A stretch of DNA of 7,493 bases from Candidatus Peregrinibacteria bacterium (GCA_016215715.1 JACRIG010000074.1:1-7493); one strand, 5' to 3'; shown: positions 1-7,215, counted from the stretch's first letter. The notes: generated by a model not told the origin, from the sequence alone. Numbers and translations are program-made.

Positions 1-590
<590 letters not shown>

Positions 591-596
591 GGGCGT

Positions 597-602
597 AGTG
601 TA
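597..602 (-). promoter_or_regulatory. Predicted -10 element of the FAD oxidoreductase, leaderless type
   Basis: On the minus strand TACACT lies exactly 6 nt before the ATG at 590. A -10 hexamer normally ends 6 nt before the transcription start, so the mRNA would begin at the A of the start codon. The same hexamer and spacing occur before the starts at 2229 and 3576. No convincing -35 box is seen: at 17-bp spacing the hexamer is GAGCAA. Confidence 0.5.
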
Positions 603-617
603 GCGGTTTAATGAACA

Positions 618-723
618 CGTTGCTCGTTGGCTCGTTACTGGTTTCTCGCTACTTCCGTAGCACGGAGCATCTGCTCCGTGCTACGGGAAAATCGAGCAAC
701 GAGTCAACGCGAAACGAGCAACG
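618..723. repeat. Intergenic composite inverted repeat with a central palindromic hairpin
   Basis: The outer arms are CGTTGCTCGTT (618-628) and its exact reverse complement AACGAGCAACG (713-723). Both lie in runs of related 7-bp units of the TTGCTCG type: about four units at 620-648 and four at 692-723. The centre is a perfect 15-bp stem (655-669 with 672-686) with a 2-nt loop, carrying the ends GTAGCACGG and CCGTGCTAC. A minimum loop of 4 nt would open one or two of the top pairs. The element ends 1 bp from the GtrA stop codon and 16 bp short of the oxidoreductase promoter hexamer. There is no U-rich tract after the stem, so a classical terminator is not supported. It shares its ends with the element at 3500-3547. 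Confidence 0.85.
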
Positions 724-724
724 A

Positions 725-1159
725 TCAGGCAACCACCGCATCCACCCCCTCCCCTTTTTTGAACACAAACCCATGCGACATGCTGTAATTCCAGATTGCT
801 CCAATAGCGATGGAGGTTATTTTGGCCATCAGGTAGTGGAACCCGATCCAGAGCAACAGCCACGAGGAGAGGAGGTTGAAGGCGATTGCCGTCCCGTAGA
901 CGATGGCGAATTTGAAGGCCTGACCGCCGACGCGATTCTCGTGATTCCGGAACGTGAAGTACTTGTTAGCGAGGAATACAAAGAGGACCGCAAGAAGCGA
1001 GGAGGGAATGTACGCGTACTGCGGCGCGAGATGCCCGTATTCAACGAGCACGGTGGTCGTGGAGAGGTCGATCATAGCACCGGTGCCGCCGCACACGGCA
1101 AAGCGCCAGAGTTGCGAGAAGTGCTTACGAACGGCGGGGTGGTAGAGTGCGCGGCGCAT
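725..1159 (-). CDS. GtrA-family membrane protein
   Basis: The product is 144 residues with four hydrophobic segments at about 19-39, 50-65, 84-106 and 112-128, the usual size and layout of GtrA-like proteins. Family signatures visible are RFAVCGGTGAMIDL (19-32), ANKYFTFR (64-71) after the second helix, and WNYSMSHGFVF (123-133) at the end of the fourth helix with a basic tail. GtrA proteins are thought to move polyprenyl-phosphate-linked sugars across the cytoplasmic membrane. The gene lies 22 bp downstream of the epimerase on the same strand and probably shares its mRNA. An in-frame ATG at 1198 would add 13 residues and overlap the end of the epimerase gene. I prefer 1159 because the remaining N-terminus before the first helix then matches family length, but neither start has a clear ribosome-binding site. 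The stop lies against the repeat at 618-723. Confidence 0.85.
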   Translation of the reverse strand: MRRALYHPAVRKHFSQLWRFAVCGGTGAMIDLSTTTVLVEYGHLAPQYAYIPSSLLAVLFVFLANKYFTFRNHENRVGGQAFKFAIVYGTAIAFNLLSSWLLLWIGFHYLMAKITSIAIGAIWNYSMSHGFVFKKGEGVDAVVA

Positions 1160-1181
1160 GTGTGAGGGACAGGGTACACGA

Positions 1182-2198
1182 TCACTTCCAGCTCTCATAC
1201 GTTTTCTTCAGTCCTTCTTCGAACGGTGTCCACGCCATGCGCTTCAGGCTTTTGTGCGGTGCAAGCAGCGGGATCGTACGCGGACCGAGGTGAATCTCCG
1301 GATGAAATCGAAGCGGAAGTTTTGGCGAAACAAAATCGCGGATCATCGTCGCAAGCTCCCTTATAGTCACGACCTCACCGCTGCTGATGTACTGCACGCC
1401 CGTCGCGCGGGCATCAATGAGCGTGAAAAGTCCGTCGATGAGGTCCTCCACGTACAAAAAGGCGCGCTCTTCGCGGCCGGTGCCCCAGATATCGAACGCG
1501 GGAGAGGCGGCAGAGCGGGGAAGAGTCCGCAGCCTCACTGCAGTTGAAACGGTGGATCGCGACTGCGGAGAATTTTTCGGCTGCGCCAGCGCGGCCTGCA
1601 GGCGACCGGCTTTCATGCACTTCGTAAAAAGAGCGGGGATGACATTCCCCTCCTCCGTGAACGTATCGCGCGGTCCATAGACGCCGACGGGACGCAGGAG
1701 CAGCACGGGAAAGCCGCGCTCGCGCGCCGCGACGTGCCAGAGAATCTCCGCCATCGCCTTCCCGAGGGTGTAGCCATCGATTGTATCTTTATGTGAAAGG
1801 TGGAGTGTGCCGACCTCCGGCGGAACATTCGCCGTGCTGAAGAACGTCACCGGCACCGCAGGCTGATCGCGCAGACCTTCGAGCAGCGCCAGCGTCATCC
1901 GCACGTTTTCCTGCAGCACATGACTCGCGCGCTCTTCGTGAAACGCCACATTCCGGCGGCATGCAGCAAGATGGAAGATCTCGTCCATGCCGTCAGTGAG
2001 TCGCCTGCAGTAGTCGCTGTCGCGCAGATCCCCCTCCATCCACTCAATCTCACTGCGGCGCTCGGACAGAGCTCTATAATACTTCGCACGCATCGGAACG
2101 CGCACCTTCGCACCGAGATCCAGCAGTCGCTCGACCAGAAAGCTCCCGATGAAGCCGGTACCGCCCGTGACGAGGACATTGCGTCCTTTCCACTTCAT
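1182..2198 (-). CDS. NAD-dependent sugar epimerase/dehydratase, extended SDR family
   Basis: The product is 338 residues. It begins with a Rossmann fold: VLVTGGTGFIGS (8-19) is the NAD-binding glycine motif, and GDLRD (56-60) and FHLAA (75-79) are typical of extended SDRs. The catalytic set is Tyr143 and Lys147 (YTLGK) with Ser121/Thr122 in FFSTANV. LLLRPVGVYGPRD (166-178) and the C-terminal FDIWGTGREERAFLYVEDL (235-253) form the nucleotide-sugar-binding part. Members normally run directly from the equivalent of KAG (196-198) to the FDIWGTG block; here about 36 extra residues rich in Arg, Ser, Ala and Pro intervene. Without them the length would be near 302, usual for the family. It probably acts on a UDP- or GDP-sugar in the cytoplasm; epimerase, dehydratase and reductase cannot be told apart. 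It is divergent from the UDP-GlcNAc dehydrogenase gene by 30 bp and is the first gene of the leftward unit. Confidence 0.9.
   Translation of the reverse strand: MKWKGRNVLVTGGTGFIGSFLVERLLDLGAKVRVPMRAKYYRALSERRSEIEWMEGDLRDSDYCRRLTDGMDEIFHLAACRRNVAFHEERASHVLQENVRMTLALLEGLRDQPAVPVTFFSTANVPPEVGTLHLSHKDTIDGYTLGKAMAEILWHVAARERGFPVLLLRPVGVYGPRDTFTEEGNVIPALFTKCMKAGRLQAALAQPKNSPQSRSTVSTAVRLRTLPRSAASPAFDIWGTGREERAFLYVEDLIDGLFTLIDARATGVQYISSGEVVTIRELATMIRDFVSPKLPLRFHPEIHLGPRTIPLLAPHKSLKRMAWTPFEEGLKKTYESWK
1497..1604 (-). other. Apparent in-frame insertion of about 36 codons in the epimerase gene
   Basis: This segment codes for residues about 199-234. It falls in a loop before the conserved FDIWGTGR motif, has low-complexity composition (Ala, Arg, Ser, Pro, Gln, Thr) and breaks an otherwise normal SDR alignment. 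TCCGCAG occurs as an inverted pair 30 nt apart within it, and CTGCAG occurs twice. The exact borders are estimated from memory of the family, not from an alignment. Confidence 0.5.
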
Positions 2199-2222
2199 AG
2201 TAATGCAAGCATAGCCTACACT
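2194..2222 (+). promoter_or_regulatory. Predicted promoter of the UDP-GlcNAc dehydrogenase, leaderless type
   Basis: TTCATA (2194-2199, four of six matches to TTGACA), 17 bp, then TACACT (2217-2222), then exactly 6 nt to the ATG at 2229. The transcript is predicted to start at the start codon. The -35 box overlaps the start codon of the divergent epimerase gene, so the two promoters occupy the same DNA. Confidence 0.55.
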
Positions 2223-2235
2223 ATTCGCATGTCAC
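2208..2235 (-). promoter_or_regulatory. Predicted promoter of the epimerase-GtrA unit
   Basis: On the minus strand GTGACA (2235-2230, five of six matches to TTGACA) is followed after 16 bp by TATGCT (2213-2208, four of six matches to TATAAT). The start codon begins 9 nt further on, so the leader would be only about 3 nt. The -35 box overlaps the start codon of the divergent dehydrogenase gene. This is a plausible but weak match. Confidence 0.4.
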
Positions 2236-3503
2236 AGCAGCCAATTATTTGTCTGATCGGCCTCGGCTATGTAGGATTGCCTCTCGCTCACGCTTTCGCC
2301 AAAAAAGGGTATCAGGTAAGCGGCTTCGACATCAGCGAGAAGCGCATCGGGGAGCTGAAAGCCGGCCATGACCGGACCAATGAACTCACCGATGCGCAGT
2401 TGAAGGAAGTGTCGATCGAATACAGCACCGATCCCGCGATGATTGAGAACGCAGAGATTGTGATTGTAACGGTCCCCACCCCCGTCGATGCGAAGAACAA
2501 ACCTGATCTCTCCCCCGTCGAAAGTGCGTCACACATCGCTGGTAAAAATCTCCGGAAAGGCGCGATCGTCGTCTACGAATCAACGGTCTACCCCGGCGTG
2601 ACGGAAGATCTCTGTGGACCCATTCTGGAGGAGGAATCCGGCATGAAATGCGGGGAGGATTTCACACTCGGCTATTCGCCGGAGCGCATCAACCCCGGAG
2701 ACAAGAAGCATACGGTGGAACACATCGTGAAAATCGTCGCGGGGCAGGATGAGAAAACGCTGAATATTCTCGCCGATCTGTACGGCTCGATCATTACCGC
2801 GGGCATCCACCGCGCGCCGTCGATCAAAGTCGCGGAAATGGCGAAGGCGATTGAAAATGCCCAGCGGGACCTGAACATCGCGTACATCAATGAGATCGCA
2901 ATGCTCTGCAATAGGATCGGCATCCCGACGAAAGATGTCCTCACGGCTGCAGGAACGAAGTGGAATTTTCTGCAATTCAGTCCCGGCCTCGTCGGCGGCC
3001 ACTGCATCGGCGTTGATCCGTATTACCTCGTCGAAAAAGCGGAACAACTGGGAATGAACACGCAGCTGATTACCGCAGGGCGAAGCGTGAATGAAGGAAT
3101 CGCACCGTATGTTGCAGAACAAGTCGTCAAGGCGCTCACCGTTGCTCCCGTCAAAGCTTCCATTCTCGTTCTCGGTCTCACGTTCAAAGAAAATGTTCCC
3201 GACACGCGCAACAGCAAAGTGCACGACGTCATCGCTGCTCTGAAAAAATCGGGCGCGGCGGTGAAGGTGCATGATCCCTTCGTAAAACCGGAGGATGTGG
3301 CCGCGATGAAACATGAACATGGAACACTCGCGGACGGGCCCTACGACGCCGTCCTCCTCCTCGTTCCGCACAAACAGTATATGGATCTGCCGCTGCAGGA
3401 ATTGGTGCAGGCGGTGAAGCCGGATGGTGTTCTGTATGACCTTAAATCGCTGCTCGACGGGGAGAAAGTGGTGAAGGCCGGAAGGAAATATTTGGCGCTG
3501 TAG
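2229..3503 (+). CDS. tviB: UDP-N-acetylglucosamine 6-dehydrogenase (TviB/WbpA type)
   Basis: The product is 424 residues, the normal length. It would oxidise UDP-GlcNAc (or a related UDP-HexNAc) to the uronic acid with two NAD+, in the cytoplasm, feeding acidic surface polysaccharide synthesis. The NAD-binding motif GLGYVGLPLA is at 11-20. VIVTVPTP (78-85), YESTVYPG (116-123) and YSPERINPGD (149-158) are typical of this superfamily. Lys206 and Asn210 (MAKAIEN) and the catalytic Cys259 with Asp263 in GGHCIGVDPYYL (256-267) are present. The QRDLNIAYINE (212-222) and AGTKWNF (241-247) blocks favour TviB/WbpA over WecC or UDP-glucose dehydrogenase. The C-terminal UDP-binding domain includes GLTFKENVPDTRNSK (316-330). 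The frame is open further upstream to 1800, but that part is antisense to the epimerase; ATG 2229 leaves a standard N-terminus and has TACACT 6 nt before it. The TAG stop lies inside a palindromic repeat. Confidence 0.95.
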   Translation: MSQQPIICLIGLGYVGLPLAHAFAKKGYQVSGFDISEKRIGELKAGHDRTNELTDAQLKEVSIEYSTDPAMIENAEIVIVTVPTPVDAKNKPDLSPVESASHIAGKNLRKGAIVVYESTVYPGVTEDLCGPILEEESGMKCGEDFTLGYSPERINPGDKKHTVEHIVKIVAGQDEKTLNILADLYGSIITAGIHRAPSIKVAEMAKAIENAQRDLNIAYINEIAMLCNRIGIPTKDVLTAAGTKWNFLQFSPGLVGGHCIGVDPYYLVEKAEQLGMNTQLITAGRSVNEGIAPYVAEQVVKALTVAPVKASILVLGLTFKENVPDTRNSKVHDVIAALKKSGAAVKVHDPFVKPEDVAAMKHEHGTLADGPYDAVLLLVPHKQYMDLPLQELVQAVKPDGVLYDLKSLLDGEKVVKAGRKYLAL

Positions 3504-3547
3504 CACGGCCATCTTGGCCGTGTGTACGGGCGAGACGCCCGTGCTAC
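3500..3547. repeat. Palindromic repeat, GTAGCACGG...CCGTGCTAC, three-way-junction form
   Basis: The ends GTAGCACGG (3500-3508) and CCGTGCTAC (3539-3547) are 9-bp reverse complements. Inside are two further hairpins: CACGGCCA/TGGCCGTG (3504-3511 with 3515-3522, 3-nt loop) and ACGGGCG/CGCCCGT (3526-3532 with 3536-3542, 3-nt loop). The inner stems share bases with the outer arms, so one-hairpin, two-hairpin and outer-stem states compete. The element supplies the TAG stop of the dehydrogenase and lies just before the next gene's promoter. From memory, repeats of this kind are scattered through many environmental genomes and give GRDARAT-like peptides when translated. Confidence 0.85.
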
Positions 3548-3563
3548 TGCTCACGAGCCCCGC

Positions 3564-3569
3564 TACACT
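3564..3569 (+). promoter_or_regulatory. Predicted -10 element of the polytopic membrane protein gene, leaderless type
   Basis: TACACT lies exactly 6 nt before the GTG at 3576, the same geometry as at 2229 and 590. The -35 position at 17-bp spacing is GTGCTA (3541-3546), inside the right end of the palindromic repeat and only a weak match. If real, the glycosyltransferase genes have their own promoter separate from the dehydrogenase. Confidence 0.5.
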
Positions 3570-3575
3570 GGTATC

Positions 3576-4745
3576 GTGCCTATTCTTCAAAAATACTGGC
3601 CTGTCGGCGTCGTTGCGATCTCACTTGTTGCGGTTACGGCACTAACGGTGCGGCCCTATCACTGGAACGTGACGGCACTCTTTCAGCTGGATCAGCAGAT
3701 GGCGGATCAGCATCCGGTGCCATCCGGTTTCGTTGTCCTCCAGATGCCCGGCTACGACGGGATGCAGTACTACGAAATCGCGCGGATGGTGCCGGATATT
3801 GCGCAGCCGGAGCACTGGCCGATGCTGAAAGCGACGGTTCCGCTTTCGTATGCGTACCAGAGAATTTTGCTGCCGGTTGCGGCGTACATACTTTCGCTTG
3901 GAATGGCAGACGCGCTCCCGTACGCGTTTCTTTTCATCAACATTGCTGCACTGCTCGCGACATGCTTCCTCGTATTGCGATGGAAGCCGGAGGCAAAGTT
4001 GTATGCGGTGGCGCTTTCACTCTGTCCGGCAGCACTGCTCGCGATTCATTTCAGTCTCGCGGAACCGCTGACACTGGTGCTGCTGACGGCATTTTTGACG
4101 AGACACATGTCCCATGACTTCAGATCATCAATTAATTGGAGAATTGGGTGGGTGGATGTTTTATTACTGTCGCTTCTGGTCCTCTCCCGGGAGGTGAACG
4201 TTCTTTTTATTGCACTTCTTATTACATGGAGTCTATGGAAGCGACAATGGTGGACGTGCGTGCTTTTGTTTCTTCCTTTGGCCGTCTTCGCCGCGTGGCA
4301 CGGGATCATTTATCTGATCTTCGGCGATGTACCGTTCCTTACAAGTGCCGCGAAACACGCGCTTCCCTTCCGGTCGCTGTTTGATGTTTTGCGCGGCGTG
4401 CAGGGCTATAACTCTCTTACGGCCTCATCGATTGCCTACGCGCTCTTCTTCTACCTGCCCGCGATTGCATGGATCTGTGTCAGGATCATCCGGAAGGGTT
4501 CGGTGGAGTTTTTGGAGTTCGCAGCACTCGCATTCCTCGGCCTGATGTCCGTCATGTCCTGGGACATCTGGGGCTCCATGACGAGCATCGGGCGGGTGAT
4601 CACGCCCGTGTATCCGCTTGTCGTCCTCTACGCTGCAAAATATGATTCATGGACCGCACGATGGCTCGCCTGCGCGCTCATTGCGCTGGGTCTTGGCATC
4701 GGCGTTGCGCTGGCCCTCATTGTTCATCCATTCCTGATTGCATAA
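3576..4745 (+). CDS. Polytopic membrane protein, GT-C-like glycosyltransferase candidate
   Basis: The product is 389 residues with about nine or ten hydrophobic segments (about 9-25, 93-110, 114-134, 141-158, 160-175, 193-215, 225-248, 285-303, 312-328, 341-354 and 361-384). After the first helix a loop of about 65 residues carries PGYDGMQYYEIAR (58-70) and then AYQRILLP (93-100). A GYDG-x-x-YY motif in the first outer loop followed by a YQRIL motif recalls uncharacterised surface-glycopolymer membrane proteins with a GT-C-like plan, in which an acidic residue of this loop (here perhaps Asp61) is catalytic. That is inference from layout. An upstream GTG at 3522 is in frame but its 18 codons would come from the palindromic repeat, so GTG 3576 is preferred, supported by TACACT 6 nt before it. 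The next gene starts 5 bp after the stop. Confidence 0.75.
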   Translation: MPILQKYWPVGVVAISLVAVTALTVRPYHWNVTALFQLDQQMADQHPVPSGFVVLQMPGYDGMQYYEIARMVPDIAQPEHWPMLKATVPLSYAYQRILLPVAAYILSLGMADALPYAFLFINIAALLATCFLVLRWKPEAKLYAVALSLCPAALLAIHFSLAEPLTLVLLTAFLTRHMSHDFRSSINWRIGWVDVLLLSLLVLSREVNVLFIALLITWSLWKRQWWTCVLLFLPLAVFAAWHGIIYLIFGDVPFLTSAAKHALPFRSLFDVLRGVQGYNSLTASSIAYALFFYLPAIAWICVRIIRKGSVEFLEFAALAFLGLMSVMSWDIWGSMTSIGRVITPVYPLVVLYAAKYDSWTARWLACALIALGLGIGVALALIVHPFLIA

Positions 4746-4750
4746 TTCTC

Positions 4751-5431
4751 ATGCCGCAACTTTCCATCCTCGTCCCCGTCTACAACGAAGAACGCACGCT
4801 TGCACACATTATGCCTGCGATCGCCTCCGCGTGTCCGCAGGCGGAAATCATCTACGTCGATGACGGATCGGCGGACGGCTCGCTGAAAATTCTGCAGTCC
4901 CTCGCGCGCCCTCAGGACCGCGTGATCGCGGCTGTACACGGCGGAAAAGGCGCTGCCATCCGGCGGGGATTGCAGGAGGCCGGAGGCACATACACTGTCA
5001 TTCAGGACGCGGACCTCGAGTATGACCCCGCGGAAATTCAGATGCTGCTTACGGAGGCGCTCGCGTACCCGGGGTGCGCGGTATTCGGTTCGCGGTTCAT
5101 TCAAAAAAATCCCAATCTCTACAAACTTTTTCTTTTGGGTAACAAAGTCCTTACGGCATGTCTGAATATTCTCTTTTTTTCACACCTCACCGACAGCTAC
5201 ACCTGTTACAAATTGCTCCCCACGCAGGCATTCCGGTCGCTCGGCCTCACTGCCGACGGCTTTGAACTGGAAGCCGAGATCTGCGCGCGTTGCGTGAAGA
5301 GCGGCATCGCCATCCGCGAACTGCCCATCAGCTACCGGCCGCGCAGCATCGAGGAAGGGAAGAAAATCCGCTTCTCGGATGCATGGAAGGGACTGACGAT
5401 GATGCTCAGAATTCGCTTCTCACGATTGTGA
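4751..5431 (+). CDS. Family 2 glycosyltransferase, dolichyl-phosphate mannosyltransferase-like
   Basis: The product is 226 residues, a GT-A fold enzyme without C-terminal membrane helices. LSILVPVYNEE (4-14) and IIYVDDGSADGS (33-44) are the nucleotide-binding start of GT2. GGKGAAIRRGL (64-74) follows, and QDADLEYDP (85-93) holds the metal-binding DAD (86-88). TDSYTCYK (147-154), GFELEAEI (170-177) and SYRPRSIEEGKKIRFSDAW (194-212) match the acceptor end of the DPM1/polyprenyl-phosphate glycosyltransferase group. Such enzymes transfer a sugar from UDP- or GDP-sugar to a polyprenyl phosphate on the cytoplasmic face of the membrane; the sugar here is unknown. Typical GtrB proteins are longer and have two C-terminal helices, which this one lacks. 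The start is 5 bp after the previous stop without a Shine-Dalgarno site, and its TGA overlaps the next ATG, so the genes are likely co-translated. Confidence 0.92.
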   Translation: MPQLSILVPVYNEERTLAHIMPAIASACPQAEIIYVDDGSADGSLKILQSLARPQDRVIAAVHGGKGAAIRRGLQEAGGTYTVIQDADLEYDPAEIQMLLTEALAYPGCAVFGSRFIQKNPNLYKLFLLGNKVLTACLNILFFSHLTDSYTCYKLLPTQAFRSLGLTADGFELEAEICARCVKSGIAIRELPISYRPRSIEEGKKIRFSDAWKGLTMMLRIRFSRL

Positions 5432-7215
5432 TGAAACAGACATGGCTACGGCGGCCCAATCAGATCGCAAATGCGTATCTGCTGCTGCTCGGCGTCTCCC
5501 TGTTCGTGTGGCCCGTCGTGATGGGGATCCCCTCGATGCGTGCACGGCTGCTCTGGATCGTTCTTGCAGCCGGGTGTTCCATCATCAGTGCGGCTTTAGT
5601 CGCATACGCAACCGACGGCTTGAAACTGCGGTTTGCGCCGCCTTCACAATCTCTTGTCATCACATCACTCGTTATCGGAGCAGCTTTACTAATCGCAAAC
5701 ATCGGCATTCCGCCGCTGACATTTTCCGATGAGCTCACGATTTCTTTGCCCGGGATGACCGCAGTCGCAAAACTTTCGCACCTCCTCGGATGGCCCGTCC
5801 TCATTCTCATCACACTGCTCAGTCTGTTTCTATCTGAGAGAGTGTCACGTTATAACACACTCGGCATCTTCCTCCTGCTCAGTATCGTTGCGGTAACAGT
5901 TGCACTCAAAGCGGGAAGTACGGGACTGGCTCTCCGCTATCCCCCGCTGGTGCATCTGATGCAGATCGGATCTGCGATCATCACGGGATCGAATCCGGTT
6001 CTCTTTCGCTTCCCGAATGTCCTCTGGACCATCGGCATGCTGACCGTGCTCTGGCACTTCACGCCGCGATGGACTGTGTTTGCGCGTGTCGCGGCCGCAT
6101 GTGCAGTCATCCTCGGACCGCTCGGCTGGACGTATCACATGGTGCTCTATCAGGCATGCGGAGAGCTCACGATTGCACTCACTGCCATCTTCCTGACGCA
6201 CGCGATTATCGAAAAGAAAGAAGCGTCGTACGAAAGCGCGTTCCTCGGAATGACGTTCGCTCTCTGGATACTCTACCGACCCACCTGCCTGCCGGTCTTT
6301 GTCGCAGTGCTCGCTCTTCTGTGTGTAACGAAACGATGGCGCTCTGCGCTGTGGATTGCGGCAATTGCACTGCCTGTGATTATTGCATGGATGGCGCTCT
6401 CACCGCTCTACACCGTTCAGTACAATCTCACGTCTTCCTCATACGCACTTGGAAATAATTCACACACATCGGTTGTGGAAGCAATTGCAACGGCAGCAAA
6501 AGCGCTGCCGGAAAATTTCCATCCGTGGATTCTTCTGATGTTTGCCGCAGTGACGATCCTCGCGCTGCTGAAAGGAACGCCGTCACAGCGTCTGCTGCTT
6601 GGCATTGCATGGATTGTTGCCCTCGCGAGCTCCGTACCGCAGCAGATTCTCGCGGGCAGTACTTTTTACGGAGTCGCACGGTTAAATATCCTCATACTCC
6701 TCCCCTTCGGCCTCGCCCTCGGATGCATCGCCATGCGTGCAGCGTGGTGGAGCAGGATTGCGACGGAAGCGGCTGTTATCCTCCTCATCGCTCTCACGCC
6801 CATTCGCTTCCTTGATTATGTTCAGTTGCTGCGCTCGCACTCTCCCGACATCTACCGCACACCACCCGAAGGCTACGACGCGCTGCCCGTGAGTGATGCG
6901 GCTGCTTTGCTTGTACCAAAATACAAAGACACGATCGTCATTCTTGCACCACAGTACGAATTCCTCGACTGGCTGATGGTGCAGGGCCTCATCTCCGCAG
7001 CGGACAAGCGCGGGATTCTTGACCGCAGCAATGCGTGGACCACTACATCCCGCGCACGTCCCGTTCTGGTGCAGGCACCGGTCACGACAACGTACGGACC
7101 GAATCTTTCGGAAGCAGATGAAGCGCGCCTGCGCGCTGCGCGTGAATGGGCGCTGAAACAAAAAGATCACAGGATTGTGAAACTGGGGATTGAGGAGACG
7201 GTGGTGGTGCCGTAG
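5431..7215 (+). CDS. Large polytopic membrane protein, GT-C-like glycosyltransferase candidate
   Basis: The product is 594 residues with about 12 hydrophobic segments up to about residue 465, then a soluble C-terminal region of about 130 residues that ends in a basic, Glu-rich helix and VVVP. An acidic pair, DE (100-101) in TFSDELTISLPG, lies in a loop after the third hydrophobic segment (about 77-92). ALRYPPLVHL (167-176) forms another conserved-looking loop. This plan resembles GT-C lipid-linked-sugar glycosyltransferases (PMT/ArnT type), in which an early outer loop has a catalytic Asp or Glu, but the helix count before the motif is unusual and I cannot assign a named family. The start ATG overlaps the previous TGA by one base (TGATG), a classic coupling arrangement. 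The frame stays open upstream to 5290 only as a shadow of the GT2 gene. It is the last gene of the rightward unit. Confidence 0.75.
   Translation: MKQTWLRRPNQIANAYLLLLGVSLFVWPVVMGIPSMRARLLWIVLAAGCSIISAALVAYATDGLKLRFAPPSQSLVITSLVIGAALLIANIGIPPLTFSDELTISLPGMTAVAKLSHLLGWPVLILITLLSLFLSERVSRYNTLGIFLLLSIVAVTVALKAGSTGLALRYPPLVHLMQIGSAIITGSNPVLFRFPNVLWTIGMLTVLWHFTPRWTVFARVAAACAVILGPLGWTYHMVLYQACGELTIALTAIFLTHAIIEKKEASYESAFLGMTFALWILYRPTCLPVFVAVLALLCVTKRWRSALWIAAIALPVIIAWMALSPLYTVQYNLTSSSYALGNNSHTSVVEAIATAAKALPENFHPWILLMFAAVTILALLKGTPSQRLLLGIAWIVALASSVPQQILAGSTFYGVARLNILILLPFGLALGCIAMRAAWWSRIATEAAVILLIALTPIRFLDYVQLLRSHSPDIYRTPPEGYDALPVSDAAALLVPKYKDTIVILAPQYEFLDWLMVQGLISAADKRGILDRSNAWTTTSRARPVLVQAPVTTTYGPNLSEADEARLRAAREWALKQKDHRIVKLGIEETVVVP

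Noticed and set aside
611..1165. Plus-strand frame of 184 codons.
   Set aside because: It is antisense to the GtrA gene and begins inside the inverted repeat; the composition is charged with no domain.
2074..2079. TATAAT hexamer on the plus strand.
   Set aside because: It lies within the epimerase gene on the antisense strand, with no gene starting nearby.
1800..2228. Upstream in-frame extension of the dehydrogenase by 143 codons.
   Set aside because: It is antisense to the epimerase N-terminus and resembles no domain; ATG 2229 gives a standard N-terminus and has a promoter element beside it.
3522..3575. GTG-initiated extension of the membrane protein starting YGRDARAT.
   Set aside because: These codons are the translated palindromic repeat; the GTG at 3576 is better supported by TACACT-N6 spacing and by the distance to the first helix.
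2580..3590. Long open frame (336 codons) on the minus strand opposite the UDP-GlcNAc dehydrogenase.
   Set aside because: It is fully antisense to a gene with all catalytic motifs, has no recognisable domain and is explained by codon bias in GC-rich DNA.
6682..7170. Minus-strand frame of 162 codons opposite the end of the GT-C-like gene.
   Set aside because: It is an antisense shadow rich in Arg and Cys with no recognisable fold or start signal.
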